Notes: generated by a model from the letters alone, not told the origin. A DNA stretch of 33,732 nucleotides from Betaproteobacteria bacterium RIFCSPLOWO2_12_FULL_62_13 (GCA_001771985.1 MERG01000017.1:1-33732), one strand, 5' to 3'; shown: positions 7,285 through 15,852, counted from the first letter of the stretch. Made by a program: numbers and translations.

Positions 7285-9261
7285 ATGCGTGCAATAGCTG
7301 AACCGAGCGACGCCTTGCCCCAGCCTCTGCCGGCGTATGGCTCGATCCTGCTGGCTGCGGATGCCTCCGACCATGCCAATCGGGGCGCGCTCGAGGCTGC
7401 CACGCTTGCCGCTCTGTGGCGGGCCCGGGTGACGGGGATCCACGTCTACGCCGCGAAAATGCACGACTTGCGCTTTCGCCAGATGGAAGGCGGGCTGCCC
7501 GAGCAGTTTCGCGAAGAGCGCGAGCTCGAGCGCCAGCGCGACGTGCACGACGACCTGATCGCCCGGGGGCTCTCGATCGTCGCCGGTTCCTATCTCGATC
7601 AGGTGGCGCGGGTCTGCCAAGCGCAGGGAGTGCGCTTTTCGCCGTCCGCCGCGGAGGGGAAGAACTACCGCGAGCTCGTGACAGCGGCCAACAGCGGAAG
7701 CTACGACCTGCTGGTTCTCGGGGCACTCGGGCTCGGGGCCGTCGAGGGCAGCCGTCTGGGCAGCGTAACCCACAGGGTCGTGCGCCGCTCGGCCATCGAC
7801 GCGCTGGTCATCCGCGATCCTCAGCGCGCCCTCGCCGAGGGCCCGATCGTGGTCGGAGTTGACGGCTCGCGCCATGCCTACGGCGGCCTGCTCACGGCCT
7901 TGTCGCTGGCGAGCCGCTGGCAGGGGCCGGTCAAGGTGGTTGCCGCATTCGATCCGTATTACCACTACGTCGCCTTCAACCGTATCGCCGGAGTCCTCTC
8001 AGAGCAGGCGGGCAAGGTCTTTCGCTTCCAGGAGCAGGAGAGGCTTCACGAGGAGATCATCGACTCCGGCTTGGCAAAGATCTACGAGGGGCATCTTAGG
8101 GTCGCCCGTTCCATTGCCGCTGAGTACGCCACCGAGCTGGAGACCGAATTGCTGGACGGTAAGCCTCATGACGCCATCGAGCGCTACCTGCGCCAAGTCA
8201 AGCCCTCGCTGCTCGTCATCGGCAAACTGGGCATCCATGCCGACCCTGAACTCGACATCGGTGGCAACGCGGAGAACCTGCTGCGCAACGCGCCGTGCGC
8301 GGTGCTGCTGAGCCAGCGTCAATACCAGCCTTCGGTCGACCGACTGGCCGCAGTGACAACCTCCTGGACGCGCGAGGCGGAGGAACGGATGGAACGGGTG
8401 CCCGCGTTTGCGCGCGAGATGGCGCGCATGGCGATCTTGCGATATGCCCAGGAACGCGGGCATACCGTGATCACCGCGCGCCTTGCCGATGAAGCGACAA
8501 TGCGCATGTGTCCGCATGCCGCGCGGGTGATGCAGAACGTCGGCGCCACGCACGACGCGGGGCGGCGCGATCGCGCACCGGAGCACGAGGCGGCGCCCGC
8601 CTGGAGCGCCGACGCCGCCGAACTGGTTGCTTCCGTGAGCGATGAATCGATACGCAGAAACCTGACCCTGCGGGCGGAAAAGAAGGCCCGCCAGCAGGGC
8701 GAACGGCTGGTCGGTGCCGAGCACGTGCGCGCATTCATGGGTGAAGTAACGCTCGAAATCGCCCAGGCGGTCCTCGGGCGTGAGGAGACCGGGGCCGAGC
8801 AGGGCGCGGACCGCGTTCCTCGCGGCAGGAGCCGCTCGCCGACGCCGGCGCAGCCCCCCGAGCCGATGACATGGTCAGCGGCGGCGGAGGCGCGCATGCA
8901 CCGGGTCCCGGACGGCTTCATGCGCGATCTCACGCGGGAGCGCATCGAGGCCTTCGCGCGCCGCCGAGGCGTGCGCGAGATCACTCCTGAGCTGATCGAG
9001 GAGAAATATGCGGAATGGGGCTCGGGCTCCGAGAAGCAGACTATCCAACTCGCCTGGACCGCGGAGATGCTGGCGCGGGTCGAGCGCATACCGGTCTTCG
9101 TGCGCGGGATGGTCATCATGGAGGTGGAGCGCTGCGCCCGCGAGATGCGCGCCGATACGGTCACTGCCGAGGTGCTGGAGCGCGCGAGCCGGGCATGGGC
9201 GAGCCACGGCGGCTTTCACTCCGAGAGCAACCCCGGCCAGTATTCCTCTGGCGCAGAGTAA
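7285..9261 (+). CDS. Tandem universal stress protein (UspA x2) with about four PCP_red-like C-terminal repeats
   Basis: The start is taken at ATG 7285 (after tgggggtcgtcc), giving 658 residues; the track start at 7219 adds an unlikely leader. Two Usp domains come first: about 18-180 (SILLAADASDHANRGALEAA ... LGALGLGAVEGSRLGSVTHRV) and about 186-345 (PIVVGVDGSRHAYGG ... LLVIGKLG). The C-terminal half carries repeats that start with W-S/T-x-E/A-A: TSWTREAEERMERVPAFAREM (near 360), AWSADAAELVASVS (near 438), TWSAAAEARMHRVPDGFMRDL (near 530) and AWTAEMLARVERIPVFVRGM (near 590). These match the small PCP_red helical domain first defined at the C-terminus of protochlorophyllide reductase subunit B. 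The next gene ends with the same domain, so the two proteins probably act on the same partner or tetrapyrrole. No signal peptide is present; the protein is cytoplasmic. Confidence 0.85.
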   Translation: MRAIAEPSDALPQPLPAYGSILLAADASDHANRGALEAATLAALWRARVTGIHVYAAKMHDLRFRQMEGGLPEQFREERELERQRDVHDDLIARGLSIVAGSYLDQVARVCQAQGVRFSPSAAEGKNYRELVTAANSGSYDLLVLGALGLGAVEGSRLGSVTHRVVRRSAIDALVIRDPQRALAEGPIVVGVDGSRHAYGGLLTALSLASRWQGPVKVVAAFDPYYHYVAFNRIAGVLSEQAGKVFRFQEQERLHEEIIDSGLAKIYEGHLRVARSIAAEYATELETELLDGKPHDAIERYLRQVKPSLLVIGKLGIHADPELDIGGNAENLLRNAPCAVLLSQRQYQPSVDRLAAVTTSWTREAEERMERVPAFAREMARMAILRYAQERGHTVITARLADEATMRMCPHAARVMQNVGATHDAGRRDRAPEHEAAPAWSADAAELVASVSDESIRRNLTLRAEKKARQQGERLVGAEHVRAFMGEVTLEIAQAVLGREETGAEQGADRVPRGRSRSPTPAQPPEPMTWSAAAEARMHRVPDGFMRDLTRERIEAFARRRGVREITPELIEEKYAEWGSGSEKQTIQLAWTAEMLARVERIPVFVRGMVIMEVERCAREMRADTVTAEVLERASRAWASHGGFHSESNPGQYSSGAE

Positions 9262-9279
9262 GAAAGCGGTCGTTCGCAC

Positions 9280-10614
9280 GTGTCCGCCGACTCGTTCCAG
9301 CCGCTCCATCTCCTCGCCATCAACCTGACGCGGCGCTGCAACCTCGCTTGCGCCCATTGCTACCTGGATGCCGACGCGTTGCGCAGCGGCGCGCGCGACG
9401 AGCTCACAACCGCCGAAGTCCGTAACGTGATCGAAGAGCTCGCGAGCCGCAGTGCGGAGACCATGGTCGTCCTCACCGGCGGCGAGCCGCTATTGCGGCG
9501 CGATCTCGAACAGATCATCGCCTGCGGCGCCGAGCGCGGTCTGGCCATGGTCGTCGGCACTAACGCCACGTTGCTCAGCGAGCGGCGCGCGCGCTCGCTC
9601 AAGCAGGCCGGCGCGCTGGGGCTCGGAATCAGCGTGGATTCGCTCGACGCCGGCTATCACGACCGCTTTCGCGGCTCGCCTGGCGCCTGGCGCAGGACGA
9701 TGGCCGGCATCGACGCGGCGCGCCGCGCGGGCCTCTCGTTTCAGATTCATTTCTCCGTCAGCGAAGGAAATGCGCACGAGTTGCCGGCGATGATCGGGTT
9801 CGCCCGCGCGGCGGGTTCGAGAGCGCTCAACGTGTTCTTTCTCGTGTGCACGGGCCGCGGCGAATCGGTGATCGACCTCTCGCCGCTGCGCTACGAGCAG
9901 GTGCTGAAGGAACTGATCGAAGCGCAGGAACGCTGCCCGGAAATCATCATCCGGCCGCGTTGCGCGCCGCACTTCAAACGCGTCGCCTTTCAGCGCAATC
10001 CCGATTCGGCCCTGAATCGCATCAGCGGCAGGGAGGGCGACGGGTGCATCGCCGGGGTCCATTACTGCCGCATCACGCCAGAGGGCGGGGTCACGGCGTG
10101 TCCCTACGTCGAAGGCGAACAGGGTAACGTGCGCAGCCGGCCGTTCCTGGAGATCTGGGACCACGGCGCGGACTTCCAGCGCCTGCGCTCGCCCGAGCTG
10201 CGCGGCAAGTGCGGGGTCTGCGAGTTCCGGGCGTTGTGCGGTGGCTGCCGTGCGCGTCCCCTCGCTCAAGGCGGTGACATCATGGATGCCGATTCCATGT
10301 GCGCCTATGCGCCGCGGGGCGGAACGCTCATCGCGCCGCTGGGCGCGCGCGCGCTACACGACCTGAACTGGAGTCCAGAAGCCGAGAAGTGCTTGCAGCG
10401 TGTGCCGGCATTTCTGCGCGGCTTGGTCAGGAAGCGCGCCGAAGCGTATGTCGCCGGCCTGGGCCAAGACACCGTGCTCCCCGATCACCTTTCGCAGCTC
10501 GCTGCTAGGCGGTTTGGAGGGGGCGGCCCCACGCCGCCCGAGCGTTTTCCTGCGCGAAGCAGCGCGCCGCATCTCGAGGAGCGCGAGCCCCTCGAGCCGG
10601 GAGCGGGGCCATGA
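9280..10614 (+). CDS. Radical SAM/SPASM protein of the haem-modifying type (NirJ/AhbC/AhbD-like) with PCP_red-like tail
   Basis: This 444-residue protein starts at GTG 9280, 18 bp after the Usp gene. The radical SAM cluster motif is C-x3-C-x2-C in LTRRCNLACAHCYLD (residues 12-24), followed by the SAM-binding GGEP motif (VVLTGGEPLLRRDL). A SPASM-type region follows at about 250-345: CIAGVHYC, ACPYVEGEQGNV, then CGVCEFRALCGGCRARP and a last Cys in DADSMCAY. The phrase CGGCRAR is characteristic of radical SAM enzymes acting on sirohaem-derived tetrapyrroles (NirJ of haem d1 synthesis; AhbC/AhbD of the alternative haem route). Residues about 363-415 (NWSPEAEKCLQRVPAFLRGL) form one PCP_red-like domain, as in the preceding gene. 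A protoporphyrinogen oxidase gene overlaps its end (ATGA). The exact substrate is inferred; a peptide substrate cannot be excluded. Confidence 0.82.
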   Translation: MSADSFQPLHLLAINLTRRCNLACAHCYLDADALRSGARDELTTAEVRNVIEELASRSAETMVVLTGGEPLLRRDLEQIIACGAERGLAMVVGTNATLLSERRARSLKQAGALGLGISVDSLDAGYHDRFRGSPGAWRRTMAGIDAARRAGLSFQIHFSVSEGNAHELPAMIGFARAAGSRALNVFFLVCTGRGESVIDLSPLRYEQVLKELIEAQERCPEIIIRPRCAPHFKRVAFQRNPDSALNRISGREGDGCIAGVHYCRITPEGGVTACPYVEGEQGNVRSRPFLEIWDHGADFQRLRSPELRGKCGVCEFRALCGGCRARPLAQGGDIMDADSMCAYAPRGGTLIAPLGARALHDLNWSPEAEKCLQRVPAFLRGLVRKRAEAYVAGLGQDTVLPDHLSQLAARRFGGGGPTPPERFPARSSAPHLEEREPLEPGAGP

Positions 10615-12071
10615 TCGGGACGGCGCGCACGCAGCGCGTGCCCGGTGACGCCGCGGACGTGGATGTTCTGGTGGTTGGCGGCGGCATCTCTGGCTTGGCA
10701 ACGGCCTGGTGGTTACAGCGCGAAGGGATCACCGTAGAGCTGTGGGAGCGCGACGCCCGCCCCGGCGGAAAGATCCGCACCGATGCGGCTGGAGGCTACG
10801 TGAGCGAGCGGGCGGCCGCGCTGATGATGAATTTCCGCCCCGAGGTGACGCAGTTACTCGCCGAGAGCGGTCTGGACGCAGCGAAAGCACCGCGTTCGGC
10901 CGGCGCGGCCCGCCGCTACCTCGTGGAGCAGGGGCGCCTCGTTGCAGTGCCGACAGCGATGGGCGCAATGCTCGGCTCGCCGCTATGGAGCGCGCGCGGC
11001 AGGCTGCGCGTGCTCCTGGAACCCTTCGTTCCGAGAGGCGGGCATGCCGGCGAGACGGTGAGCGAATTCGTCAGCAGGCGGCTTGGGCGCGAGCTGCTCG
11101 AAAAAGCGATGGAGCCGTTCATCGCAGGGCCGCTGGCTTCGGACCCGGATCGGGCGGAGGCGCGCGCCACGCTGCCGCGCCTGAAGGCGCTGGAGCAGCG
11201 TTACGGGAGCATCGCGGCGGGGGTGCTCGTTCACAAGCTCCTCGGGCGCCGTACGGCGCATCCCACCGAGACTTTCTCGTTCGAGGGCGGCATGGCGACG
11301 CTGATCCGGGTACTCGCCGCGACACCCGGAGTCCGCCTACGCGCCGGGAGGGCTGCAACCGGCTTGGAGCCGCGTGCAAGCACGTGGCGCGTGACGGGTT
11401 GCGGTGCGCAAGGCGAATGCGCGGTGTCGGCCCGGCACGTGGTGCTGGGCGTTCCGGCATCCGCAGCCGCGCAGCTGCTCGTGCCGGTCGACAGGGAACT
11501 GGCCGGGCTGCTTCGCGGTATCGAGTATGCGCCGCTCGTCGTCGTGCACCTGGGACTGCCTCGCCCGGCGATCGAGCATCCGCTCGACGGCGCGGGATTT
11601 CTCGTGCCGCGCCGCGAGGGCCTGCCCCTCAACGGCAACTTGTGGATGAGCTCGCTCTTTCCCGGCCGCGCACCGGAGGGATACGCGCTTCTCACCTCGT
11701 ATCTCGGCGGTGCGCGCCGGCCGCAGGCGTTCGACTGGGACGAGGAGCGCGCGATCTCGACCGTGCTCGCAACACTGAAGCCACTGTTGAACATCGGGGG
11801 AACGCCGGCGATCGCGCGAATCCACCGGCACCGCTACGCGTTGCCGCTCTATCACGGGGACTATCTCGGACGGCTTGCGGCGATCGATGCGCGTCTTTCT
11901 CCGCTGCCGGGCCTGCATCTCGTGGCGAATTACCGCGGGGGCGTGTCGGTACGCGACCGCATCGCTTGCGGGCGGGCGGCCGCCGGCAGCATCGCCACGG
12001 CGCTCGGCAAGCGGCCAAGCGCGACGGTCGACGCGCAGAGCAGTCCCGCCCTGGGCGCCGCAACCGCTTGA
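10611..12071 (+). CDS. Protoporphyrinogen/coproporphyrinogen oxidase-like flavoprotein (HemY type)
   Basis: This 486-residue FAD-dependent amine-oxidase-fold protein is of normal length for HemY/CgoX. The dinucleotide-binding motif is VLVVGGGISGLATAWWLQREG, with the following acid ELWERDARPGGKIRT. Family-typical stretches follow: a FEGGMATLIRVLA segment near residue 222, RALPLYHGDY-like sequence near 405, and the C-terminal FAD motif NYRGGVSVRDRIACGRAAA. These enzymes oxidise protoporphyrinogen IX or coproporphyrinogen III in haem synthesis. The start codon overlaps the stop of the radical SAM gene (ATGA), so the two are translationally coupled. A dedicated copy beside a haem-modifying radical SAM protein and upstream of a cytochrome-rich operon suggests a specialised haem supply rather than the housekeeping step; this is inference. 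Confidence 0.85.
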   Translation: MIGTARTQRVPGDAADVDVLVVGGGISGLATAWWLQREGITVELWERDARPGGKIRTDAAGGYVSERAAALMMNFRPEVTQLLAESGLDAAKAPRSAGAARRYLVEQGRLVAVPTAMGAMLGSPLWSARGRLRVLLEPFVPRGGHAGETVSEFVSRRLGRELLEKAMEPFIAGPLASDPDRAEARATLPRLKALEQRYGSIAAGVLVHKLLGRRTAHPTETFSFEGGMATLIRVLAATPGVRLRAGRAATGLEPRASTWRVTGCGAQGECAVSARHVVLGVPASAAAQLLVPVDRELAGLLRGIEYAPLVVVHLGLPRPAIEHPLDGAGFLVPRREGLPLNGNLWMSSLFPGRAPEGYALLTSYLGGARRPQAFDWDEERAISTVLATLKPLLNIGGTPAIARIHRHRYALPLYHGDYLGRLAAIDARLSPLPGLHLVANYRGGVSVRDRIACGRAAAGSIATALGKRPSATVDAQSSPALGAATA

Positions 12072-12082
12072 CCGAGGCGCCG

Positions 12083-12452
12083 GTGAGCCGCATCCTCGTC
12101 GTCGACGACGACATCGCGAGCTGCCGCACGATGGCCCTCCATCTCGGCGGCGAGGGCCACGAGGTGCGCGTTGCCCACACCTTCGAAGACGGCCTCGCCG
12201 CTGCGCGAGCCGCTGCACCGCAGTTGGTAATCCTCGATATCCGCATACCCGGAAAGGGCGGTCTGGAGGGGCTGCGCGATTTGAAGCGCGAATTCCCCAA
12301 TACGCCTGTCATAATGATTACCGCGTTTCCACGACCGGGACTCCCGACTCGAAGCCATGGAACGAGGGGCGGACGACTACATCGCCAAACCGGTGGACCT
12401 CAACGAGTTGGACGCAGCGGTGGCTAAGGCGGATCCATCGGGATTAAGCTAG
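12083..12452 (+). pseudogene. Single-domain response regulator with a 1-nt frameshift
   Basis: The receiver begins at GTG 12083 (or TTG 12068): SRILVVDDDIASCRTMALHL, with phospho-acceptor Asp in LVILDIRIPGKGG and the Thr switch region VIMITAF. At 12326-12330 (gcgtttccacgac) the frame breaks. Dropping one C restores HDRDSRLEAMERGADDYIAK then PVDLNELDAAVAKA, ending at TAG 12450-12452, which is the expected receiver C-terminus including the conserved Lys. The restored protein would be about 122 residues. The track continues the wrong frame. The lesion is either a real frameshift or a one-base sequencing/assembly error in a CC run. It lies between the haem-oxidase gene and a sensor kinase that is itself interrupted. 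Confidence 0.8.
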
Positions 12453-12458
12453 GCGGTG

Positions 12459-14345
12459 ATGGAAACGAGCCAAGTCAAGCGCAGATCCCGGCCGGGGCTA
12501 CGTGGCAAGCTCGTCTTGGCGATCCTCGGTGCGGGTTCGGTGCCGATCGTCGTCGGCCTGTCGGTGGCGTACTTCGAGGCGACGAGCGAACTGCAGACTG
12601 TGGTCGGTGAGAGCTTCAAGGCGCTCGCGGAGGATAGCGCTTCGAGGGTCGAGGCCGAGATCCAGCGCATCGTCGCCTATGATCGCCGACTCGCAGAACA
12701 GGCTGCGGGCGACCGCGCGGTGTGAGCAGAGCTTTCGGGCACGGCGCCTCATGGGGCCGCCGCGCCCTCCTTTCACTGGCCCGCGGCGCACGAGACCGGC
12801 GTCGAGCGATGGACGCTGCGGGCCTCGACGGTGACCGGCCTGAGCACCGATCGCCTCGGTCAGGGGGCCGAAGCGGGGGCTCGCTCGGGGGCGCCGGCCA
12901 AGTCCACCCTTTCGGGCCTGCGTCTCGGAGGCCAAGCGCAGCGCTATCTATTCCGCGTTTCGACACCGATCGGCGACCCCGCGGGTGGGGACCTGCTCGG
13001 TTGGCTAGACCGCGAATACGACGTGAAGAACTTGCTCGACCCCCTCATCTATCCAATCCGTTTCGGGGCCACCGGCCATGTGATGCTCATCGACAATCGC
13101 GGCGCGATCGTCAGTTGTCCGCTGCTCGCAACCGGCAGCCGCATCTCCGACTGGCGCGAGCTGGAGGGCGTGGTGCACGGCGAGCCGGGATGGTCCACCG
13201 CCTATAACGACGGGCACGGCGGGCGCAAGTTCTCGATCATCGGCCACGCGCCACTGCGCACCGTGAACGACGTGCTGGAGACGGGCGTCTCCTGGCACAT
13301 GTTCGTGTGGCAGGACTCGCGCGAGATCTTCGCCCCGGCGCGCAGCCTGCTCGCCGGCATGACGCTGGCCGGTCTCTTTGCGCTCAGCCTGCTCGCGATC
13401 CTAGGTTATTACGCGAGCCGGCGCATCGTCGAGCCGATTCGCAGGCTTGGTGAGGAGGCCGCGCACATCGCAGGCGGCGACTTGAACCGGCCCCTCGACA
13501 TCCGCACGCATGACGAGATCGAGGACCTCGCCGAGAAGTTCGACGACATGCGGGTTCAGCTTCGCAAGCTGATCGGTCATCTCGAAGAGCAGGTCGAGCA
13601 GCGCACGCGGGCGCTTCAGGACACGCAGGCCGAGAAAGACCGGGTCGTCGAGAGCCTCATCCAAGCGGAGAAGATGGCCGCGATCGGCACCCTGGCGAGC
13701 GGGATCGGGCACGAGATCAACAACCCGTTGTACGCGATTCTGGGCAAGGCGGAGGCGATCCGCGACGAAACGGATCCCGCCCGGCGCCGGCAATACAGCG
13801 ACGATATCATCAGGCGCTCCAAGCAGATAGCGACCATCGTCGAGGATCTCTCAGGTTACGTGCGCCCGGGAAGCCAGCGGGACTGGGTGCTGGTGAACGT
13901 GAACCATCAGCTTTCTGAAGCGATCGCTCTCGCCCGGCATTCGCTGCTCAGCGACCACGTGGAATTCCGCAAGCGCCTGGGGGCGGTGGGCGGCGTCGCG
14001 GCCAAGCCGGACGAGATCCGGCAGGCCTTCTTCAACGTTATCCGGAACGCGATCCAGGCGATGCAGGGCCGCGGGATACTCGAAGTGGCGAGTGACATGG
14101 ACGAGGGCGGCATCCGCGTCAGCATCCGCGACGCCGGGCCGGGGATCCCGAAGGAGCAGCAGCGCAAGATCTTCGATCCGTTCTTCACGACCAAGGGCCC
14201 GGACGAGGGCGAGGGGCTCGGTCTGTACATCGTCCAGCAGATCGTGAAGAAATACGGCGGCTCGGTCGCCGTGCAGAGCGAGGAGGGACAGGGAACGACG
14301 TTCACGTTCCGCTTTCCGGCCAGCCAGCCATTACCCGACAGGTGA
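12459..14345 (+). pseudogene. Membrane sensor histidine kinase interrupted by an in-frame TGA (codon 89)
   Basis: Two track ORFs (12456-12725 and 12831-14345) share one frame. The only stop between them is TGA at 12723-12725, and read-through gives a continuous protein of 629 codons from ATG 12459. It has membrane span 1 at about 17-37 (KLVLAILGAGSVPIVVGLSVA), a Cache-like periplasmic sensor (GHVMLIDNRGAIVSCPLLATG), span 2 (AGMTLAGLFALSLLAILG) and HAMP. The H-box GIGHEINNPLYAIL has the phospho-His near codon 418, and the N-box (FFNVIRNAIQAM), G1 (DAGPGIPKE) and G2 (GLGLYIVQQI) follow. CGA (Arg) to TGA is one transition away. No GGUCU-loop hairpin follows, unlike at 1860, so selenocysteine is unlikely. 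The gene is probably disrupted or the base is miscalled. The start at 12831 would remove the first span. Confidence 0.8.
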
Positions 14346-14351
14346 GACCCC

Positions 14352-14753
14352 ATGCAGCACCACGTACTTGTGATTGATGATGAACCGGAAGTCCACGAGG
14401 TGATCCGGCTGCAGCTCAGCGGCACGCGCTACCAGGTTCTCGCTGCCGCCGACGGCGAGCAGGGCATCCGGCTTCTGGAGGCCAATGCCTTGACCGTCGA
14501 TGTGATCATCTGCGACGTGCGCATGCCCAAGATCAGCGGTGTCGAGGCCGTCGCCTATTTCCGGCGCGAGTACCCCTCCACGCCGGTCATCGTGCTGACC
14601 GGCTATCCGGACGTGAACCTCGCGGTGCAGTTTCTGAAGCAGGGCGCGCTGGAATATCTCATCAAGCCTGTCGATAAGGAAAAGCTCGTCGAGGCGGTGG
14701 ACCAAGCCGCCGCCCAACGCACCCTTTTCAGCGGGCCCAGGCCGAACGAGTGA
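14352..14753 (+). CDS. Single-domain response regulator (receiver only)
   Basis: This 133-residue protein consists of one receiver: acidic pocket DDE at 9-11, phospho-acceptor D55 (VIICDVRMPKISG), Thr in VIVLTGYPDVN and Lys in YLIKPVDKEKL near 106. No output domain follows. It starts 6 bp after the interrupted kinase, so it is presumably its partner. Like other stand-alone receivers it would act through protein contacts or as part of a phosphorelay. A weak GC hairpin (CCCCG-cctc-CGGGG, 14756-14769) follows without a T-run. Confidence 0.9.
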   Translation: MQHHVLVIDDEPEVHEVIRLQLSGTRYQVLAAADGEQGIRLLEANALTVDVIICDVRMPKISGVEAVAYFRREYPSTPVIVLTGYPDVNLAVQFLKQGALEYLIKPVDKEKLVEAVDQAAAQRTLFSGPRPNE

Positions 14754-14836
14754 TTCCCCGCCTCCGGGGCATGACTGGGGCATGACGGGGCTGCTCCTGG
14801 TCGGCGCCCTCGATGGATCTCGGGAACGAAACGGCT

Positions 14837-14850
14837 CGCGCTCCAGCGCG
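14837..14850. promoter_or_regulatory. Palindrome upstream of the sigma54 promoter (candidate activator site)
   Basis: CGCGCT-CC-AGCGCG is a perfect 6+2+6 dyad about 125 bp before the sigma54 promoter at 14966. NtrC-type activators bind dyads 80-200 bp upstream of such promoters. The role is inferred from position only. Confidence 0.35.
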
Positions 14851-14899
14851 GGCGGAAACGGATCATTCCAGCGATTCCAGGCCGCATTCGCGCCTGTCG

Positions 14900-14913
14900 T
14901 CGAAACGCTTCGA
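14900..14913. promoter_or_regulatory. Second palindrome upstream of the sigma54 promoter
   Basis: TCGAA-ACGC-TTCGA is a 5+4+5 dyad about 60 bp before the -24 element. Its sequence differs from the dyad at 14837, so at most one of them is likely to be the site of the NtrC-type activator; the other could serve a different regulator or be chance. Confidence 0.3.
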
Positions 14914-14965
14914 TATCGCAATGATCTGACGAATCTTGTCTTCGCGGCAATCTGCGGTGCAGCGC

Positions 14966-14981
14966 TGGCACGTTTGATGCT
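14966..14981 (+). promoter_or_regulatory. Sigma54 (-24/-12) promoter of the respiratory operon
   Basis: TGGCACGTTTGATGCT matches the consensus TGGCACG-N4-TTGCW at all positions except one (A for T in the -12 block), with GG and GC at the correct spacing. Transcription would start near 14992, about 50 bp before the first gene at 15041/15044. An NtrC-type activator gene lies 8.6 kb upstream. This is the only good sigma54 match I found in the intergenic regions. Confidence 0.72.
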
Positions 14982-15040
14982 TAACCGATAGAAGGATTTT
15001 CCCGAGTTATTGCCACGAATGAAAGAAAAGGGAGACGGAA

Positions 15041-15823
15041 TTGGTGACAGCCCGCAAGCGAACGGTAGGAACTTTTTTAGCGTTGACATTGACTGCGGTG
15101 GCCCCCGTTGCCGGCGCGGCATATACCGAGCAGGCCGTGGCGAAGGGCGGCAGCATCAGCGGCAAAGTGACTTTCCAGGGAGTACTCCCCGCGGACGCGG
15201 TGGAAAAGATCACGATCACCAAGAATCCCGAGGTCTGCGACGAGGACAAGACCGGTTATCGCGAAGTGGTCTGGGTCGATGTCAAGGACGGCGCATTGCG
15301 CGGCGCTTTCGTGTTCATCGACAAGATCGACGCCGGCAAGAAGTGGCCCGCGCCCAAGGCCGCCAAGTATGTGGTCGACCAGAAGGGCTGCCGGTTCCGT
15401 CCCTGGGCGCAGGTAATGAAGAGCGGCCCGCTCACGATCAAGCACAGCGATCCGGCGACGGTGCTGCACAACATCAACGCGCGCGAAATGATCGGCGTGG
15501 AGAAGAACCGGATTGTCAGGCGCACCATCTTCAACTTCGCCCAGCCCGACCCGGGCGAGATCGTCAAGGAGCTGAGGACGCAGCGCTCGCATTACGTATC
15601 CCTCAACTGCGAAGCGCACAACTTCATGTTCGGTTTCATGATGGCCCCCGAGCACCCCTACGCCGTGGTCGTCAACGAAGACGGTTCGTACACGCTCGAC
15701 GATGTGCCGCCCGGGGACTACACGGTCCTCGCCTGGCATCCCAGGTTCGGACTCAAGGAAGCGAAGGTCACCGTGCCCCCAGGCGGCAAGGCGCAGGCCA
15801 GCTTCACTTTCTCGGCCAAATGA
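15041..15823 (+). CDS. Exported cupredoxin-like protein of the carboxypeptidase-regulatory/methylamine-utilisation type
   Basis: About 260 residues, starting at TTG 15041 or more likely GTG 15044 (preceded by gggagacgg). A signal peptide (VGTFLALTLTAVAPVAGAAY) is followed by GGSISGKVTFQGVLP, then EVCDEDKTGY, a QKGCRFRPWAQVM segment, the first candidate copper ligand in DPATVLHNINA and the C-x2-H-x2-M motif in SLNCEAHNFMF. The C-terminus (GSYTLDDVPPGDYTVLAWHP) is a CarboxypepD_reg-like beta-sandwich. The His...Cys-x2-His-x2-Met set suggests a type 1 copper site, so the protein may carry electrons in the periplasm. It is the first gene behind the sigma54 promoter and lies 29 bp before the peroxidase-like gene. 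Copper binding is not proven; a structural role is possible. Confidence 0.72.
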   Translation: MVTARKRTVGTFLALTLTAVAPVAGAAYTEQAVAKGGSISGKVTFQGVLPADAVEKITITKNPEVCDEDKTGYREVVWVDVKDGALRGAFVFIDKIDAGKKWPAPKAAKYVVDQKGCRFRPWAQVMKSGPLTIKHSDPATVLHNINAREMIGVEKNRIVRRTIFNFAQPDPGEIVKELRTQRSHYVSLNCEAHNFMFGFMMAPEHPYAVVVNEDGSYTLDDVPPGDYTVLAWHPRFGLKEAKVTVPPGGKAQASFTFSAK

Positions 15824-15852
15824 TTCGGCGAACGTCCAAGGAGGCGTTACGT

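Noticed and set aside
12723-12725. Selenocysteine reading of the TGA in the second histidine kinase
   Set aside because: No hairpin with a GGUCU-type loop follows, the position is in a sensor domain with no redox motif, and CGA to TGA is a simple transition.
14756-14769. GC hairpin after the second receiver gene as a terminator
   Set aside because: The stem is only 5 bp with no following T-run; it is not convincing as an intrinsic terminator.
14782-14991. 69-codon ORF between the receiver gene and the operon
   Set aside because: No family resemblance, overlaps the sigma54 promoter and the dyads; best treated as promoter region.
15010-15852. N-terminal extension of the first peroxidase-like ORF
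   Set aside because: It overlaps the cupredoxin-like gene in another frame; the strong ribosome site and signal peptide place the start at 15853.
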